Source of the DNA: an uncultured bacterium
Lineage (GTDB): Bacteria > Cyanobacteriota > Vampirovibrionia > Gastranaerophilales > Gastranaerophilaceae
NCBI GenBank assembly: GCA_946183815.1
Contig: CAMHDG010000019.1
Span: 1 to 11,663 of the forward strand
Length of the DNA: 11,663 bases
Direction: 5' to 3'
Part shown: piece after piece, positions 1 to 8,419 of the stretch
How positions within the stretch are numbered: position 1 is the stretch's first letter
How the letters are laid out: each line of letters opens with the position of its first letter
Translations under genes and position numbers: made by a program
Notes under the pieces: generated by a model
What the model was told of the DNA's origin: nothing
Database searches by the model: none
Seen by the model: the letters and a program-made list of their open reading frames with translations, nothing else

Positions 1-33
1 ATTGTTTATCGGGGGTAAATATATAAATCGTTA

Positions 34-190
34 AAAGCCCCTCTACTTTGGAGAGGGGTTGGGGAGAGGGTTCAATTATTTATTAAACCAACTATTACTT
101 ACCCTCTCTCAAATTTCTAAATTCACTGCAAGCAGTTCATTAAGAAATTTCTCTCTCTCCAAGGAGAGATATATCTGCTTCGCAGATAAA
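34..190. repeat. Cluster of nested inverted repeats (palindromic intergenic element)
   Basis: This non-coding stretch is built almost entirely of inverted repeats. Visible arms are CCCCTCT/AGAGGGG (38-44 with 52-58), GAGAGGGT/ACCCTCTC (64-71 with 101-108), AAATTTCT/AGAAATTT (111-118 with 143-150) enclosing ACTGC/GCAGT (125-129 with 132-136), TCTCTCC/GGAGAGA (154-160 with 163-169) and TATCTGC/GCAGATA (172-178 with 182-188). Several GAGAGGG/CCCTCTC arms could pair with each other in alternative folds. The 7-bp GC-rich hairpin at 38-58 has no U-run after it, so it is not a standard terminator. The layout resembles dispersed palindromic intergenic elements, but no second copy lies in this window, so the repeat nature is inferred. 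A 61-codon open frame crossing it (59-244) has no ribosome site and is probably chance. Confidence 0.6.
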
Positions 191-302
191 CAACAATTTA
201 TTAACCATATTTTCCCTCTAATTCATCTGACATCAGGAATTTAATAATTTATTTTAAAAAATCAATTATTATTAAGATTATTGTTAAGTTTAGGAAAAAT
301 TT

Positions 303-331
303 TTGACATGCCTTTTTGTTTAGGGTTATAT
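303..331 (+). promoter_or_regulatory. Sigma70-type promoter of the smc-scpAB operon
   Basis: A perfect -35 box TTGACA (303-308) and a -10 box TTATAT (326-331) are separated by 17 bases. Transcription would begin near 338, giving a leader of roughly 23 nt before the smc ATG at 361. No operator-like repeat is obvious between the -10 box and the gene. Confidence 0.7.
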
Positions 332-360
332 TATAAAATAGCATAGTTTTGGGAAGTGAT

Positions 361-3300
361 ATGTATATCAAACAAATAGAAATCGACAATTTTAAGTCGT
401 TTGCTACGGAAACAACAATCCCTTTAATGAAAGGATTCACAACTATCGTAGGACCTAACGGTTCAGGAAAGAGCAACATTATTGATGCAGTGTTGTTTGC
501 TTTGGGCTTGCAGCAGGCTCGAAGCCTTCGTGCCGAAAAATTAGAAGATTTGGTATCCATATATACAAAACGAAACGATGCTTTCGTTAAGGTTACGTTT
601 GGGGACTGTGAAAACGGCTCAGAATTAAGTATTGCAAGAAGAATTAAAAAATCAACCCAAGGCTATAACAGTACATATTATCTCAATGAGAAACCAACAA
701 CTCATACCGAAATTATGCTTGAGTTAGAAAAATATAATGTTACTCCAAACAGTTATAACGTAGTTATGCAAGGTGATATTATGAGTATCATAAATACCAC
801 CTATAACGAAAGACGTAAACTTATTGATGAAATTGCAGGAGTTGGGGAGTTTAACAGACAAATAAGTCAGGCTCAAGATAAACTTGATTCTGTTGAGGTG
901 AGTGTAAAAAATTCCACAATCTTGCTTGGTGAGGTTGAAACAAGACTATCCCAACTTAAAGAGGAAAAAGAGGTCGCTCTTAAATATCAAAAACTAAAAG
1001 ATGAAAAGACTAACCTTGAAAGTCAGGTTACAACCGTAAAATTCTTTGATATAAAAAATAAGTTAGAACAGGCTCATACAAATATTCTTACTTTCCAAAA
1101 GAAAGAAAAAGAAGAAAAAGTTAAGGCAAAAGATTTAGACGAAAGAGTTAAACTTGTAAAAGAACAATATGAGAAGGCTTGTGCTACTGTCAGAGAAAAA
1201 GGGGAAGCACATCTTATCGATTTGCAGGAAAAATTAGGCGAATGTAAAAATGAGGTCGCAAGAAAAGAAAATGCTATAACCTTTGAAGAAAAAAATGTCC
1301 TTGAGAAAAAGCAAACTATTGAAAATGCAAATAATGGTATTGCTTCCAATAATTCTCAAATAGAAATGGCAAAACAAACTATCAAGTCCAGAAATGTTGA
1401 TATTAAAGTAGTCGATGACGAACTTGCCAAGCAACGTGACGAAAGAGATCGTATAACGAAAGATTTGATGGGGGTTAATGATAATATTGACCAACAAATA
1501 AAAAAAAGAGAGGACTTAAGAAAAGAGTTAGACGGTTTAAAAGATAAAGAAACTAATATCTTTAAAAAACAAGTTCCACTTGAAACAGAATTAAAAACCA
1601 TAAACGAAAAGTTGACTGCAGCAAAGAAAAGTATGCAAAACTATGATAATTTGAAGGTAGAGTTTGACGACAAAAAAGATTCTTTGGAACTTCAAATAGA
1701 ACAACTGACAAAAGAGCAAAACGATTATAAACTTATCCAGCAAAATGCAGTGTATGAACTTGAAAAACTTGATAATGAAATCAAGGATATGGAATATGAC
1801 GTAATGGCGGCAAGACGTCAGATTATGAAAATGGAAGCCAACAAAGATGCCAGAGAACAACAAAGCGGAAACAGGGCAATTCAAATTATAGAGAATGCTA
1901 ATATCCGAGGGGTTCATGCACCGCTTTATCAACTGGGGAATGTAGATAAAGAGTATTCAACCGCACTTGAGGTCGCAGTTGGCGGAAGAATGGGGAATAT
2001 TGTTGTTGATGACCCTAAGGTTGCACAAACAGTATTTGAGATTGTCCGTTCTTCAGGGGGAGGACGTATTACTTGTCTGCCTTTGAATAAAATTCAAAAA
2101 GCCCCGACAAGCCTTAATCTTCCAAGAGATAAAGGGGTTATTGACTATGCTATAAACTTAATAGATTTTGATGATATGTATCTTGATGCATTTTTCTATG
2201 CTGTCAGAGATACGATTATTGTTGAAGATAATTTTATTGCTCAAAAATTGCAGGGCAAATACAGAATGGTTACCCTTGATGGCACGTTGTATGAAAAAAC
2301 AGGTGCAATGACAGGCGGAGGAAAACTTCAAACAGGCTTTAAATTCGCTGTTAATGATGATGACAGTGAAATTGAAAAATATAAAAAACGACTTTTTGAT
2401 ATGGAAGAAAAATATAAATCTGCCCTTAGTAAAAAGAAAACTTTAGAAGAAAAACGACAAAAAGCAAGAGAAGATTATTCTTCCGCTATGAATGAATTAA
2501 ACAAAGCAAATATTGAATTAAGTTCATTAAAAACTTCGTTTGAATCTTCTAAAACAACTTATACCCAAAACGAAGAATTTATTAAATTATCCCAACCTGA
2601 AATTGAAAGAATTACAAAAGAGTTAGATAAACTTGAAGAACAGAATATTACTTTGAGTGAAGATATGCTTAAACTTCAGGAGAGAATTAACGAGATTGAA
2701 CAACTCCTTGACAATAGCGACTTGCAGAAACTCAAAGATTTAACTCAAGGAATTGAAGATGAAATTTCAAGATTAAATTCTAAAAAATTAGAATATGAAA
2801 ACGAGATAAAATCTCAAGAAATGAAGATTACTTTCCACAATACTGCTATTGAAAATAACAAAGAGCAAATAGAAAACAGTAATAAATCAATAGTCGAAAG
2901 CGAAAAGAATATAAAACTCTTTCAGGAAGATGTCAAAACTCAAAAAGCAAAAGTCGAGGAGTTAGAAGCACAAGTAGCAGAAATCAAGGAAAAATTAGAT
3001 GATTTCATGAGAGAACGTGACGAAATACACCAAAAATTAATAGATTTACAAACGGAACAAGGCTTAAAAGTAAAAGACCTTGAAAACATAGCAGAACAAA
3101 TCGAATCCTTTAAAGCAAGAAGGCGTGAAATTGAGCCGCAATTACAAGTAGCAAGGCAAGATTTGATTGATGCAGGGGTAGAAATTGAAAAATTAGAGCC
3201 TGTTAAAATCTCTATTGAAGAACTTACTGCAAGAATACAAAGATTAGGTAAAAGAATGGACGATTTGGGTAACGTAAACATGAACGCTATCCAACAGTTT

Positions 3301-3876
3301 GAAGAAATCTCAGTAAGGGAAAAAGAACTTAAAGAGCAAATAGACACTCTGACGAAAGAACGTCAGGGAATAATAGACAGAATGAACGGATATGAACAAC
3401 TCAAAAAAGACGCGTTTATGACAACCTACGATAACATCAACGCAAACTTTAAAGAGTTGTACCATCAATTATCAGGTGGTGAGGGTTCTCTCATCCTTGA
3501 AAATGAGAAAGATCCGTTTGCGGGAGGACTTGATATTGAGGCTAAACCTGGGGATAAGCCGAGAGTCAAGTTAAAAGGTCTGTCCGGAGGAGAGAAATCA
3601 GTAGCGGCAAGTGCGTTAATTTTTGCAATACAAAAATTCTCGCCTGCACCGTTCTATGCTTTAGACGAGGTTGATGCGGCACTCGATCCGATGAATATTG
3701 ACAAATTGGCTGATATAGTTCATACTCAATCTAAACAGGTTCAATTTGTTGTAGTCAGCCACAGAAAACCTATGGTTGAGGTTTCGGATAGAACTTTTGG
3801 GGTAACTCAAGAGAAGAAGGGTAAATCACTCGTGACGGGAGGCTTCATAATTAATGAGGCAGATTTAACAGACTAG
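361..3876 (+). CDS. smc: Chromosome segregation protein SMC
   Basis: This is the ATPase subunit of the bacterial SMC-ScpAB condensin, which extrudes DNA loops and helps separate sister chromosomes. The 1171-aa length is normal for the family. The N-terminal ATPase half has the Walker A motif GPNGSGKS (residues 31-38) and a Q-loop around Gln137 (MQGDI). A long charged coiled coil (about 165-515) leads to the hinge domain (about 517-660, with glycine-rich SSGGG and AMTGGG segments). The returning coil covers about 665-1030. The C-terminal half carries the ABC signature LSGGEKS (about 1074-1080) and Walker B with D-loop, YALDEVDAALD (about 1099-1109). I chose ATG 361 because the GGGAAG at 351-356 sits upstream of it and family members begin MYIKxIEIDNFKSF. 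An in-frame TTG at 349 would add four residues and has no ribosome site. It is the first gene of the operon, 21 nt before scpA. Confidence 0.97.
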   Translation: MYIKQIEIDNFKSFATETTIPLMKGFTTIVGPNGSGKSNIIDAVLFALGLQQARSLRAEKLEDLVSIYTKRNDAFVKVTFGDCENGSELSIARRIKKSTQGYNSTYYLNEKPTTHTEIMLELEKYNVTPNSYNVVMQGDIMSIINTTYNERRKLIDEIAGVGEFNRQISQAQDKLDSVEVSVKNSTILLGEVETRLSQLKEEKEVALKYQKLKDEKTNLESQVTTVKFFDIKNKLEQAHTNILTFQKKEKEEKVKAKDLDERVKLVKEQYEKACATVREKGEAHLIDLQEKLGECKNEVARKENAITFEEKNVLEKKQTIENANNGIASNNSQIEMAKQTIKSRNVDIKVVDDELAKQRDERDRITKDLMGVNDNIDQQIKKREDLRKELDGLKDKETNIFKKQVPLETELKTINEKLTAAKKSMQNYDNLKVEFDDKKDSLELQIEQLTKEQNDYKLIQQNAVYELEKLDNEIKDMEYDVMAARRQIMKMEANKDAREQQSGNRAIQIIENANIRGVHAPLYQLGNVDKEYSTALEVAVGGRMGNIVVDDPKVAQTVFEIVRSSGGGRITCLPLNKIQKAPTSLNLPRDKGVIDYAINLIDFDDMYLDAFFYAVRDTIIVEDNFIAQKLQGKYRMVTLDGTLYEKTGAMTGGGKLQTGFKFAVNDDDSEIEKYKKRLFDMEEKYKSALSKKKTLEEKRQKAREDYSSAMNELNKANIELSSLKTSFESSKTTYTQNEEFIKLSQPEIERITKELDKLEEQNITLSEDMLKLQERINEIEQLLDNSDLQKLKDLTQGIEDEISRLNSKKLEYENEIKSQEMKITFHNTAIENNKEQIENSNKSIVESEKNIKLFQEDVKTQKAKVEELEAQVAEIKEKLDDFMRERDEIHQKLIDLQTEQGLKVKDLENIAEQIESFKARRREIEPQLQVARQDLIDAGVEIEKLEPVKISIEELTARIQRLGKRMDDLGNVNMNAIQQFEEISVREKELKEQIDTLTKERQGIIDRMNGYEQLKKDAFMTTYDNINANFKELYHQLSGGEGSLILENEKDPFAGGLDIEAKPGDKPRVKLKGLSGGEKSVAASALIFAIQKFSPAPFYALDEVDAALDPMNIDKLADIVHTQSKQVQFVVVSHRKPMVEVSDRTFGVTQEKKGKSLVTGGFIINEADLTD

Positions 3877-3897
3877 GGAAGGACAAAAGGGATAAAA

Positions 3898-4830
3898 ATG
3901 TCACTAAATTATTTAGATTTTGACGGAATTACTAAAAATGAAAATGGGGAATTTGACGGAATAGACGTACTTGTTCAAATGGCAAGACAAGGTAAAATTG
4001 ACCCTTGGGCTATTGATATTGTGGAAGTTGCAGATATGTTTTCTGCTCATCTGTTTCAGTCAAAGGCTCAAAACCTAAGATATTCCAGCAGAGTTATTCT
4101 ATATGCTGCAATATTACTGAAGATGAAAGCGGATATTTTAGACGGAAAAAGTATTGATGATCTTCTTCCGCCACAAGATTTTGACCCGTTCGGGGACGAT
4201 GAACCGTTCTCTGATGATATATATCCTGATGAACCTGTTGTTCCGACAAATAACGTAGCAACTTTTGAAGAAGTTTTACAAAGAAGAACAAGCGTAAGAC
4301 TAAACAGAAACAGAGTTGTAACCCTGAGAGATTTGGTCAGACAGTTAGAATTTTATGCTAAGTTAGATAAGAAAGTTAGTATAGAAAGTGCGAAAAAACG
4401 TGCTCAAAGTGCAAGAAAAAGAAACGATATCTCTCATCTCACAACAGAAGATATGGTTAATCTTGCTCATGACGAAGATTATAAATTAGGAGCAGAAATC
4501 CTTAAAAATAACCTGACAGAAATTCTTGACCGTCAGGACAAAATTGAATTAACTGAACTTACTTTGTTGGGTTTAGATAAAATTACTGCCTTTATATCAT
4601 TGTTGTTCCTTGTTCAGGAGGGAGAATATTCTATTGAACATACTGATTTTTACGGTGATATTTATGTAGTTAAAAAGACTCAAACACAAGATGATGAAGA
4701 TGAGGAGTTCACCGAAGAAATCACAAATGAAATGATAGTAAAAAGTGCCGTAACAGACGATGTATCAGATATAGTTGATAATGTTGTAAATCTTCATGAT
4801 AATATAAAGGTTGAGGAGTACAATAAATAA
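3898..4830 (+). CDS. scpA: Segregation and condensation protein A (kleisin)
   Basis: ScpA is the kleisin that bridges the two SMC ATPase heads and recruits ScpB. The 310-aa product has the ScpA N-terminal pattern (FDGIDVLVQMARQGKIDPW, about 18-37, matching the family's F-G-LDLLL-LI-K--IDI). A helical region follows, and the C-terminal winged helix ends in the typical LLFLVQEGEYSIEH...FGDIYV-like block (about 235-258; here DFYGDIYVV). Two acidic, probably disordered segments stand out. One lies after the N-terminal domain (about 93-115, rich in D, E and P). The other is an acidic tail from about residue 261 to the end, beyond the usual ScpA end point. An AAGGGA ribosome site (3887-3892) lies 5 nt before the ATG. 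The stop shares one base with the scpB start, so translational coupling is likely. Confidence 0.9.
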   Translation: MSLNYLDFDGITKNENGEFDGIDVLVQMARQGKIDPWAIDIVEVADMFSAHLFQSKAQNLRYSSRVILYAAILLKMKADILDGKSIDDLLPPQDFDPFGDDEPFSDDIYPDEPVVPTNNVATFEEVLQRRTSVRLNRNRVVTLRDLVRQLEFYAKLDKKVSIESAKKRAQSARKRNDISHLTTEDMVNLAHDEDYKLGAEILKNNLTEILDRQDKIELTELTLLGLDKITAFISLLFLVQEGEYSIEHTDFYGDIYVVKKTQTQDDEDEEFTEEITNEMIVKSAVTDDVSDIVDNVVNLHDNIKVEEYNK

Positions 4831-5348
4831 TGCCAAGTTTAAAATCAAGAATAGAAGCGGTTTTATTTACTACTGCAAGAGTATTGCAGATAGAAGATAT
4901 TGCTCAAATTCTGGAAACGGAAGATATTGAAGCAGTAGAAGAAGCAATGCTTGATTTGATTATGGATTACTCAACACGTGATGGAGCACTGGAAATTGAT
5001 GATGAAAACGGATATATTTTGCAGGTAAAAGAAGAACACATGGATATTGTTGAAAAACTTTGCCCTGTCGAATTATCAAAACCTGTACTAAAAACGCTTA
5101 CTGTTATTGCGCTTAAAGGTCCTATCAGACAGTCAGTGCTAAAAGAATATCGTTCAAATGCTTATGAACATATTGCAGAACTTCTTGAAAAAGGACTTAT
5201 ATCAAAAACCAGAGATAAAAACGGACGTTCTTTTAATATAGCAACAACCCCAAAATTTGAAGAATATTTTAAACTAAAAGGCGATTTACGTTCGCTGATG
5301 AGTCAAGACCTTGAAACTCTTTTAAAAAATTCTACTACAGAAGATTAG
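4830..5348 (+). CDS. scpB: Segregation and condensation protein B
   Basis: ScpB is the small winged-helix partner that dimerises and binds the middle of ScpA in the condensin complex. The 172-aa length fits the family (about 170-200). The start SLKSRIEAVLFTTARVLQIEDIA is the classic ScpB opening (I-A-LF-s---l----ia). The second winged helix contains LKTLTVIALKGPIRQSVLKEYRSNA, matching the family's L-tLaiIAy-qPitr-ei--iRG. The ATG overlaps the scpA stop in TAATG, and GAGGAG (4813-4818) provides a slightly distant ribosome site. The last 14 bases overlap the end of the minus-strand gene that follows. No intrinsic terminator is visible after the stop, so transcription may run antisense into that gene. 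Confidence 0.92.
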   Translation: MPSLKSRIEAVLFTTARVLQIEDIAQILETEDIEAVEEAMLDLIMDYSTRDGALEIDDENGYILQVKEEHMDIVEKLCPVELSKPVLKTLTVIALKGPIRQSVLKEYRSNAYEHIAELLEKGLISKTRDKNGRSFNIATTPKFEEYFKLKGDLRSLMSQDLETLLKNSTTED

Positions 5349-7251
5349 GGTTGAGATATTCCTCAATCATTTCTTCATAAGTTGAAAGTTTTAGGTAGTC
5401 TTTCCAGTTACGTGGGTTTGCTTTTTTGATAGAATTAAAACTTTCTTCAGTCGTAACAGGTGAAGAACCTGCAAGCCTGTGAGTTATTTTCCCTATTAAG
5501 TCAACAGTTGAGGTATAGTTCTTTATCCCTTCGTGTTTTAGGGTACTCATAGACACAAAAGCACCTTTTTTGTACTTATATTTATGACTATCTCTGCAAT
5601 ATCTTGTCGTAAGCGGATTACTTGTTCTATATGTAGTATTGTGCAAAAGTGCAACATTTGATGCAAATTCTGTATTCGTATCAGGCGACATGTAAGGTAA
5701 AATCAGGCATGTTGCTTCGCCTTCCCCAAAATCAGGCTCGCCGACTGTTTGGTTTAATTTTATGCTTACAAGTCTTTTTTTGTAAGTTGGTTCGTGATTA
5801 ATAATTTTTTCTACAATAAGGTTACTGTTATCTTTATTACTAAAGTTCTCTACTGCATCACGTGTACCGCACAGGCATACAAATAATTTATCTTGATTTT
5901 TTTTGAACACATCTCTTGATGTACTTATTGCACCTTTTAAACTTTCGCCTGTTATTGTGCAGTCGTCAATAAATACTACTAATCTGCCGGCAGGGTTAAC
6001 CCTTTTATTCATTATTTCTGCAACATTTGCAAATTGTTCATCAGGAATATTATTAATTTTTTTATACATATACGTCAAAAGAGCGTTACTTTTTACAGGT
6101 TCAGGTTCGACAAACAATATTTTATCAAGATTGAAACCACGATTTTCTGCGTTTTGTAAAACTTTTTGGTGGATATTTTTTATTGATGCTGATATTGTTT
6201 CAGGGGTGAAAATTGCAAAATTATTTTTTAAATATTTAATAGAATTATCTTTGATTTTTAAAAGTGAAACTATGTCCTTTGCACGTATATCAGCATTAGC
6301 ATCTATCAGGTTAAATAATTCCATTTCTGTCATCGTTTCAGGGGATACCTGATTATAAACACATTGTTCTGTTGGCATGCCTTCTTTTGATATTACAACA
6401 GGGGATATCCCAAGTGCATTTATTCGTTTTCGTAATGGGTCATCTACCGCTTTGTCAAGGGGAAGATTATGTTCCTCTGCGTATTTTATCACTCTTCTCG
6501 TTTCTTCTTCTAAATTTTTTGTTCTGTCAATAAATGATATCCCGCTATCCCAGCCTGATATTGTGAAAAATTTTATCTCTTTAAGATTTTTAAATTTGTT
6601 AAATTTATCGGGGTCTGCCTTTTTTAATTTTTCTAATTGTGAAACTTTTTGTTCGTCTAAAAAATATGCTGTTTTTAATTCCCCAACTCTTTCCAGAGTA
6701 CCAAAGTGTTTATTATCTATTAAATAGGTAAGAGTTCTGTGTAGTCCGACTTTATCATGAACTACATCGTAAATTTCTTTTGAATTTATGGGCATATATT
6801 TGTTTTTTGATATTTCAAGTGAATAGTTACTGTTTCCGATATAACAAATTTGATGTTTGTTCATAACCTCAACAATCTTATTTATCCCTCTCATATTTGC
6901 GAACTGGGTAAGTTTTTGCATAACTGTGAGCACTTCTTTTTTTGAGTAACCTGTGTCTTTCGATATGTTTTTAGCCATTTGAACAATATCTTTGAACGGA
7001 ATATTTCCTAAAGATTTTTGGTAATCCTGATAAAAACTTTTGACTTCATTATATGTAGATTTAAGCATCGGGGTTGGTTTTATGTATCTGCTCTTAAAAT
7101 TAACAGGTTTTATATAATTCTCTTTGAACTCTGTTGCATCACAAGATTGAAGTCTTTTGTTTTCTTTATCTTTGACAAATAAGACTTCTGCCCTTCGTTT
7201 TATTACAGGGTTAATCGGTTGATTATGTACGTACGTAAGTTTCACACTCAA
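5335..7251 (-). CDS. Large protein with a phosphoribosyltransferase-like PRPP-loop motif, function unknown
   Basis: I do not recognise this 638-aa protein as a named family. The clearest signal is VVFIDDCTITGES at residues 425-437. It matches the type I phosphoribosyltransferase signature: four hydrophobics, two acidics, then TG and a small hydroxyl residue, as in VVVVDDxxxTGxT. Strand-like segments flank it (ILFVEPEP, about 378-385; LFVCLCGT after the motif; ILPYMSPDT, about 516-524), consistent with a Rossmann-like PRTase core in the C-terminal half. The N-terminal 350 residues are basic and helical with no motif I know. No signal peptide or membrane segment is evident, so it is probably cytoplasmic. 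The start is TTG at 7251: an AGGG ribosome site lies 7 nt upstream, and the next ATG is about 60 codons inside. GTG at codon 3 is an alternative. It could be a salvage PRTase relative or a conflict-system PRTase; neither is shown. Confidence 0.72.
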   Translation of the reverse strand: MSVKLTYVHNQPINPVIKRRAEVLFVKDKENKRLQSCDATEFKENYIKPVNFKSRYIKPTPMLKSTYNEVKSFYQDYQKSLGNIPFKDIVQMAKNISKDTGYSKKEVLTVMQKLTQFANMRGINKIVEVMNKHQICYIGNSNYSLEISKNKYMPINSKEIYDVVHDKVGLHRTLTYLIDNKHFGTLERVGELKTAYFLDEQKVSQLEKLKKADPDKFNKFKNLKEIKFFTISGWDSGISFIDRTKNLEEETRRVIKYAEEHNLPLDKAVDDPLRKRINALGISPVVISKEGMPTEQCVYNQVSPETMTEMELFNLIDANADIRAKDIVSLLKIKDNSIKYLKNNFAIFTPETISASIKNIHQKVLQNAENRGFNLDKILFVEPEPVKSNALLTYMYKKINNIPDEQFANVAEIMNKRVNPAGRLVVFIDDCTITGESLKGAISTSRDVFKKNQDKLFVCLCGTRDAVENFSNKDNSNLIVEKIINHEPTYKKRLVSIKLNQTVGEPDFGEGEATCLILPYMSPDTNTEFASNVALLHNTTYRTSNPLTTRYCRDSHKYKYKKGAFVSMSTLKHEGIKNYTSTVDLIGKITHRLAGSSPVTTEESFNSIKKANPRNWKDYLKLSTYEEMIEEYLNPNLL

Positions 7252-7261
7252 TTAATATCCC

Positions 7262-7308
7262 TAAAAGAAAAATTTTGCTAATTGTATTATACAAATTAGC
7301 AAAATTTT
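7262..7308 (-). terminator. Intrinsic terminator of the membrane protein-mtnA unit
   Basis: A perfect 15-bp stem (7269-7283 with 7294-7308; arm AAAATTTTGCTAATT) closes a 10-base loop. On the minus strand it is followed by TTCTTTT, giving a U-rich tail. It lies 23 nt after the mtnA stop. On the plus strand the tail is ACGAATAT, so it should act mainly in the minus direction. The stem is AT-rich with only two G-C pairs, so its efficiency may be modest. Confidence 0.75.
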
Positions 7309-7313
7309 ACGAA
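7286..7313 (-). promoter_or_regulatory. Candidate promoter of the PRTase-like gene, -10 box inside a terminator loop
   Basis: Read on the minus strand, a perfect TATAAT (7291 to 7286) lies in the loop and inner stem of the hairpin that ends the mtnA unit. A -35 match is weak: TTCGTA (7313-7308) at 16 bases spacing. Transcription would start near 7279, giving a leader of about 28 nt with the AGGG ribosome site before the TTG start at 7251. If this is not a promoter, the gene depends on read-through from mtnA. Confidence 0.4.
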
Positions 7314-7331
7314 TATATAATGTTTTTTGTA

Positions 7332-8399
7332 TTATCTCAAAACAGGTGTTTTAAACGCATTAGCGATAGATACGTTATAATCAGGTTTTAGTATTCCAAC
7401 CTCTGTTATAATACCTGTAATAAGTTCGTGAGGAGTAACATCAAACCCCGGATTGATTACATTCACACCCTCTGCACATACAAGTTTGCCGTTTATAGTT
7501 GTAACTTCATCGTGAGAGCGTTCTTCTATTGGAATTTCATCGCCTGATTTAATAGAAGTATCAATAGTTGAAAGTGGTGCAGCAATATAGAATGGGATAT
7601 TGTGGTATTTAGCCGCAATCGCAACCGTATAAGTTCCGATTTTGTTAGCCGTATCACCGTTTGCGGCAATTCTGTCTGCCCCTACTACAACCATATCAAT
7701 CATACCTTTTTTCATAAAATATGAACACATCCCGTCAGTAATCATAGTTACAGGAATGCCGTCCATTTTTAGTTCAAAAGTAGTTATTCTTGAACCCTGT
7801 TGACGAGGTCTTGTTTCATCAGAGAATACTTGAATAGTATTGTCTTTTGCAAAGGCAGAACGAACAACTCCTAGGGCTGTTCCATATCCAACCGTTGCCA
7901 AAGCACCTGCGTTACAGTGGGTCAGAATTGTTGCACCTTTTGGTACAACTTCTGCCCCGTTATCACCTATACGTTTATTGATAGAAATATCATCGTTTTC
8001 CATCTTTATTCCGTTTTGTTTTAATTCTTCAATTATCCCTGATATATCAGATTTAGAGTTTTTGATTATTTCTATCTGTTTATTTACTCCCCACATAAGA
8101 TTTACCGCAGTCGGTCTTGAGGTTTTTAAATATTCAGATTTTTCTATAAGTTTAGAGATAAATTCTTCTCTTGATAAATTTAGTTTTTCGAGTTCCTGTG
8201 CGTATAGAACGACCCCATGTGCTGCCGAAACTCCAATAGCGGGTGCACCTCTTACAATCATAGTTTTGATTGCATCATACATTTCATCCCCTGTTTTTAT
8301 ATCGACCATCACATATTCGTACGGAACTTTTGTCTGGTCAACCATTCTTGATACGTTCCCTACCCATTGAATAGTCCTTATTTTTGATTCAAATGCCAT
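7332..8399 (-). CDS. mtnA: S-methyl-5-thioribose-1-phosphate isomerase
   Basis: MtnA converts 5-methylthioribose-1-phosphate to 5-methylthioribulose-1-phosphate in the methionine salvage pathway, in the cytoplasm. The 355-aa length is normal. Family marks are RGAPAIG (50-56), the active-site segment THCNAGALATVGYGTALG (160-177) with catalytic Cys162, ETRPRQQGSR (195-204) and GADRIAANGDTANKIGTY (240-257) with catalytic Asp242. The cysteine and aspartate correspond to Cys160 and Asp240 of the Bacillus subtilis enzyme. The related eIF2B-like and ribose-1,5-bisphosphate isomerase families are less likely given the ETRPRxQGSR and APLSTID blocks. An AAGGGGA ribosome site lies about 9 nt before the ATG. 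The upstream membrane-protein gene ends 20 nt away, so the two probably share a transcript. No other methionine-salvage gene is in the window. Confidence 0.95.
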   Translation of the reverse strand: MAFESKIRTIQWVGNVSRMVDQTKVPYEYVMVDIKTGDEMYDAIKTMIVRGAPAIGVSAAHGVVLYAQELEKLNLSREEFISKLIEKSEYLKTSRPTAVNLMWGVNKQIEIIKNSKSDISGIIEELKQNGIKMENDDISINKRIGDNGAEVVPKGATILTHCNAGALATVGYGTALGVVRSAFAKDNTIQVFSDETRPRQQGSRITTFELKMDGIPVTMITDGMCSYFMKKGMIDMVVVGADRIAANGDTANKIGTYTVAIAAKYHNIPFYIAAPLSTIDTSIKSGDEIPIEERSHDEVTTINGKLVCAEGVNVINPGFDVTPHELITGIITEVGILKPDYNVSIANAFKTPVLR

Positions 8400-8419
8400 T
8401 TTATTTTTCCCCTTATTAT

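Noticed and set aside
1..18. Possible C-terminal tail of an upstream plus-strand gene ending in TAA at 16-18
   Set aside because: Only five codons are visible, which is too little to support a gene.
59..244. 61-codon plus-strand open frame upstream of smc
   Set aside because: It starts inside the palindromic element, has no ribosome site and reads as low-complexity translation of inverted repeats.
2940..3347. Long minus-strand open frame within smc, and similar ones at 5903-6727 (+) and 7840-8370 (+)
   Set aside because: They are shadows of strongly supported genes on the other strand, with serine-, phenylalanine- and isoleucine-rich low-quality translations and no convincing start signals.
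3877..3897. Separate promoter for scpA
   Set aside because: The 21-base gap holds a ribosome site only and no promoter boxes, so scpA is most simply co-transcribed with smc.
5350..5368. TTGAG/CTCAA hairpin just after scpB as a terminator
   Set aside because: The stem is only 5 bp, lies inside the opposing coding region and has no proper U-run.
7228..7237. Perfect 10-bp palindrome TACGTACGTA near the start of the PRTase-like gene
   Set aside because: It lies within coding sequence (codons 5-8), is a single copy and may be chance; there is no evidence that it is an operator.
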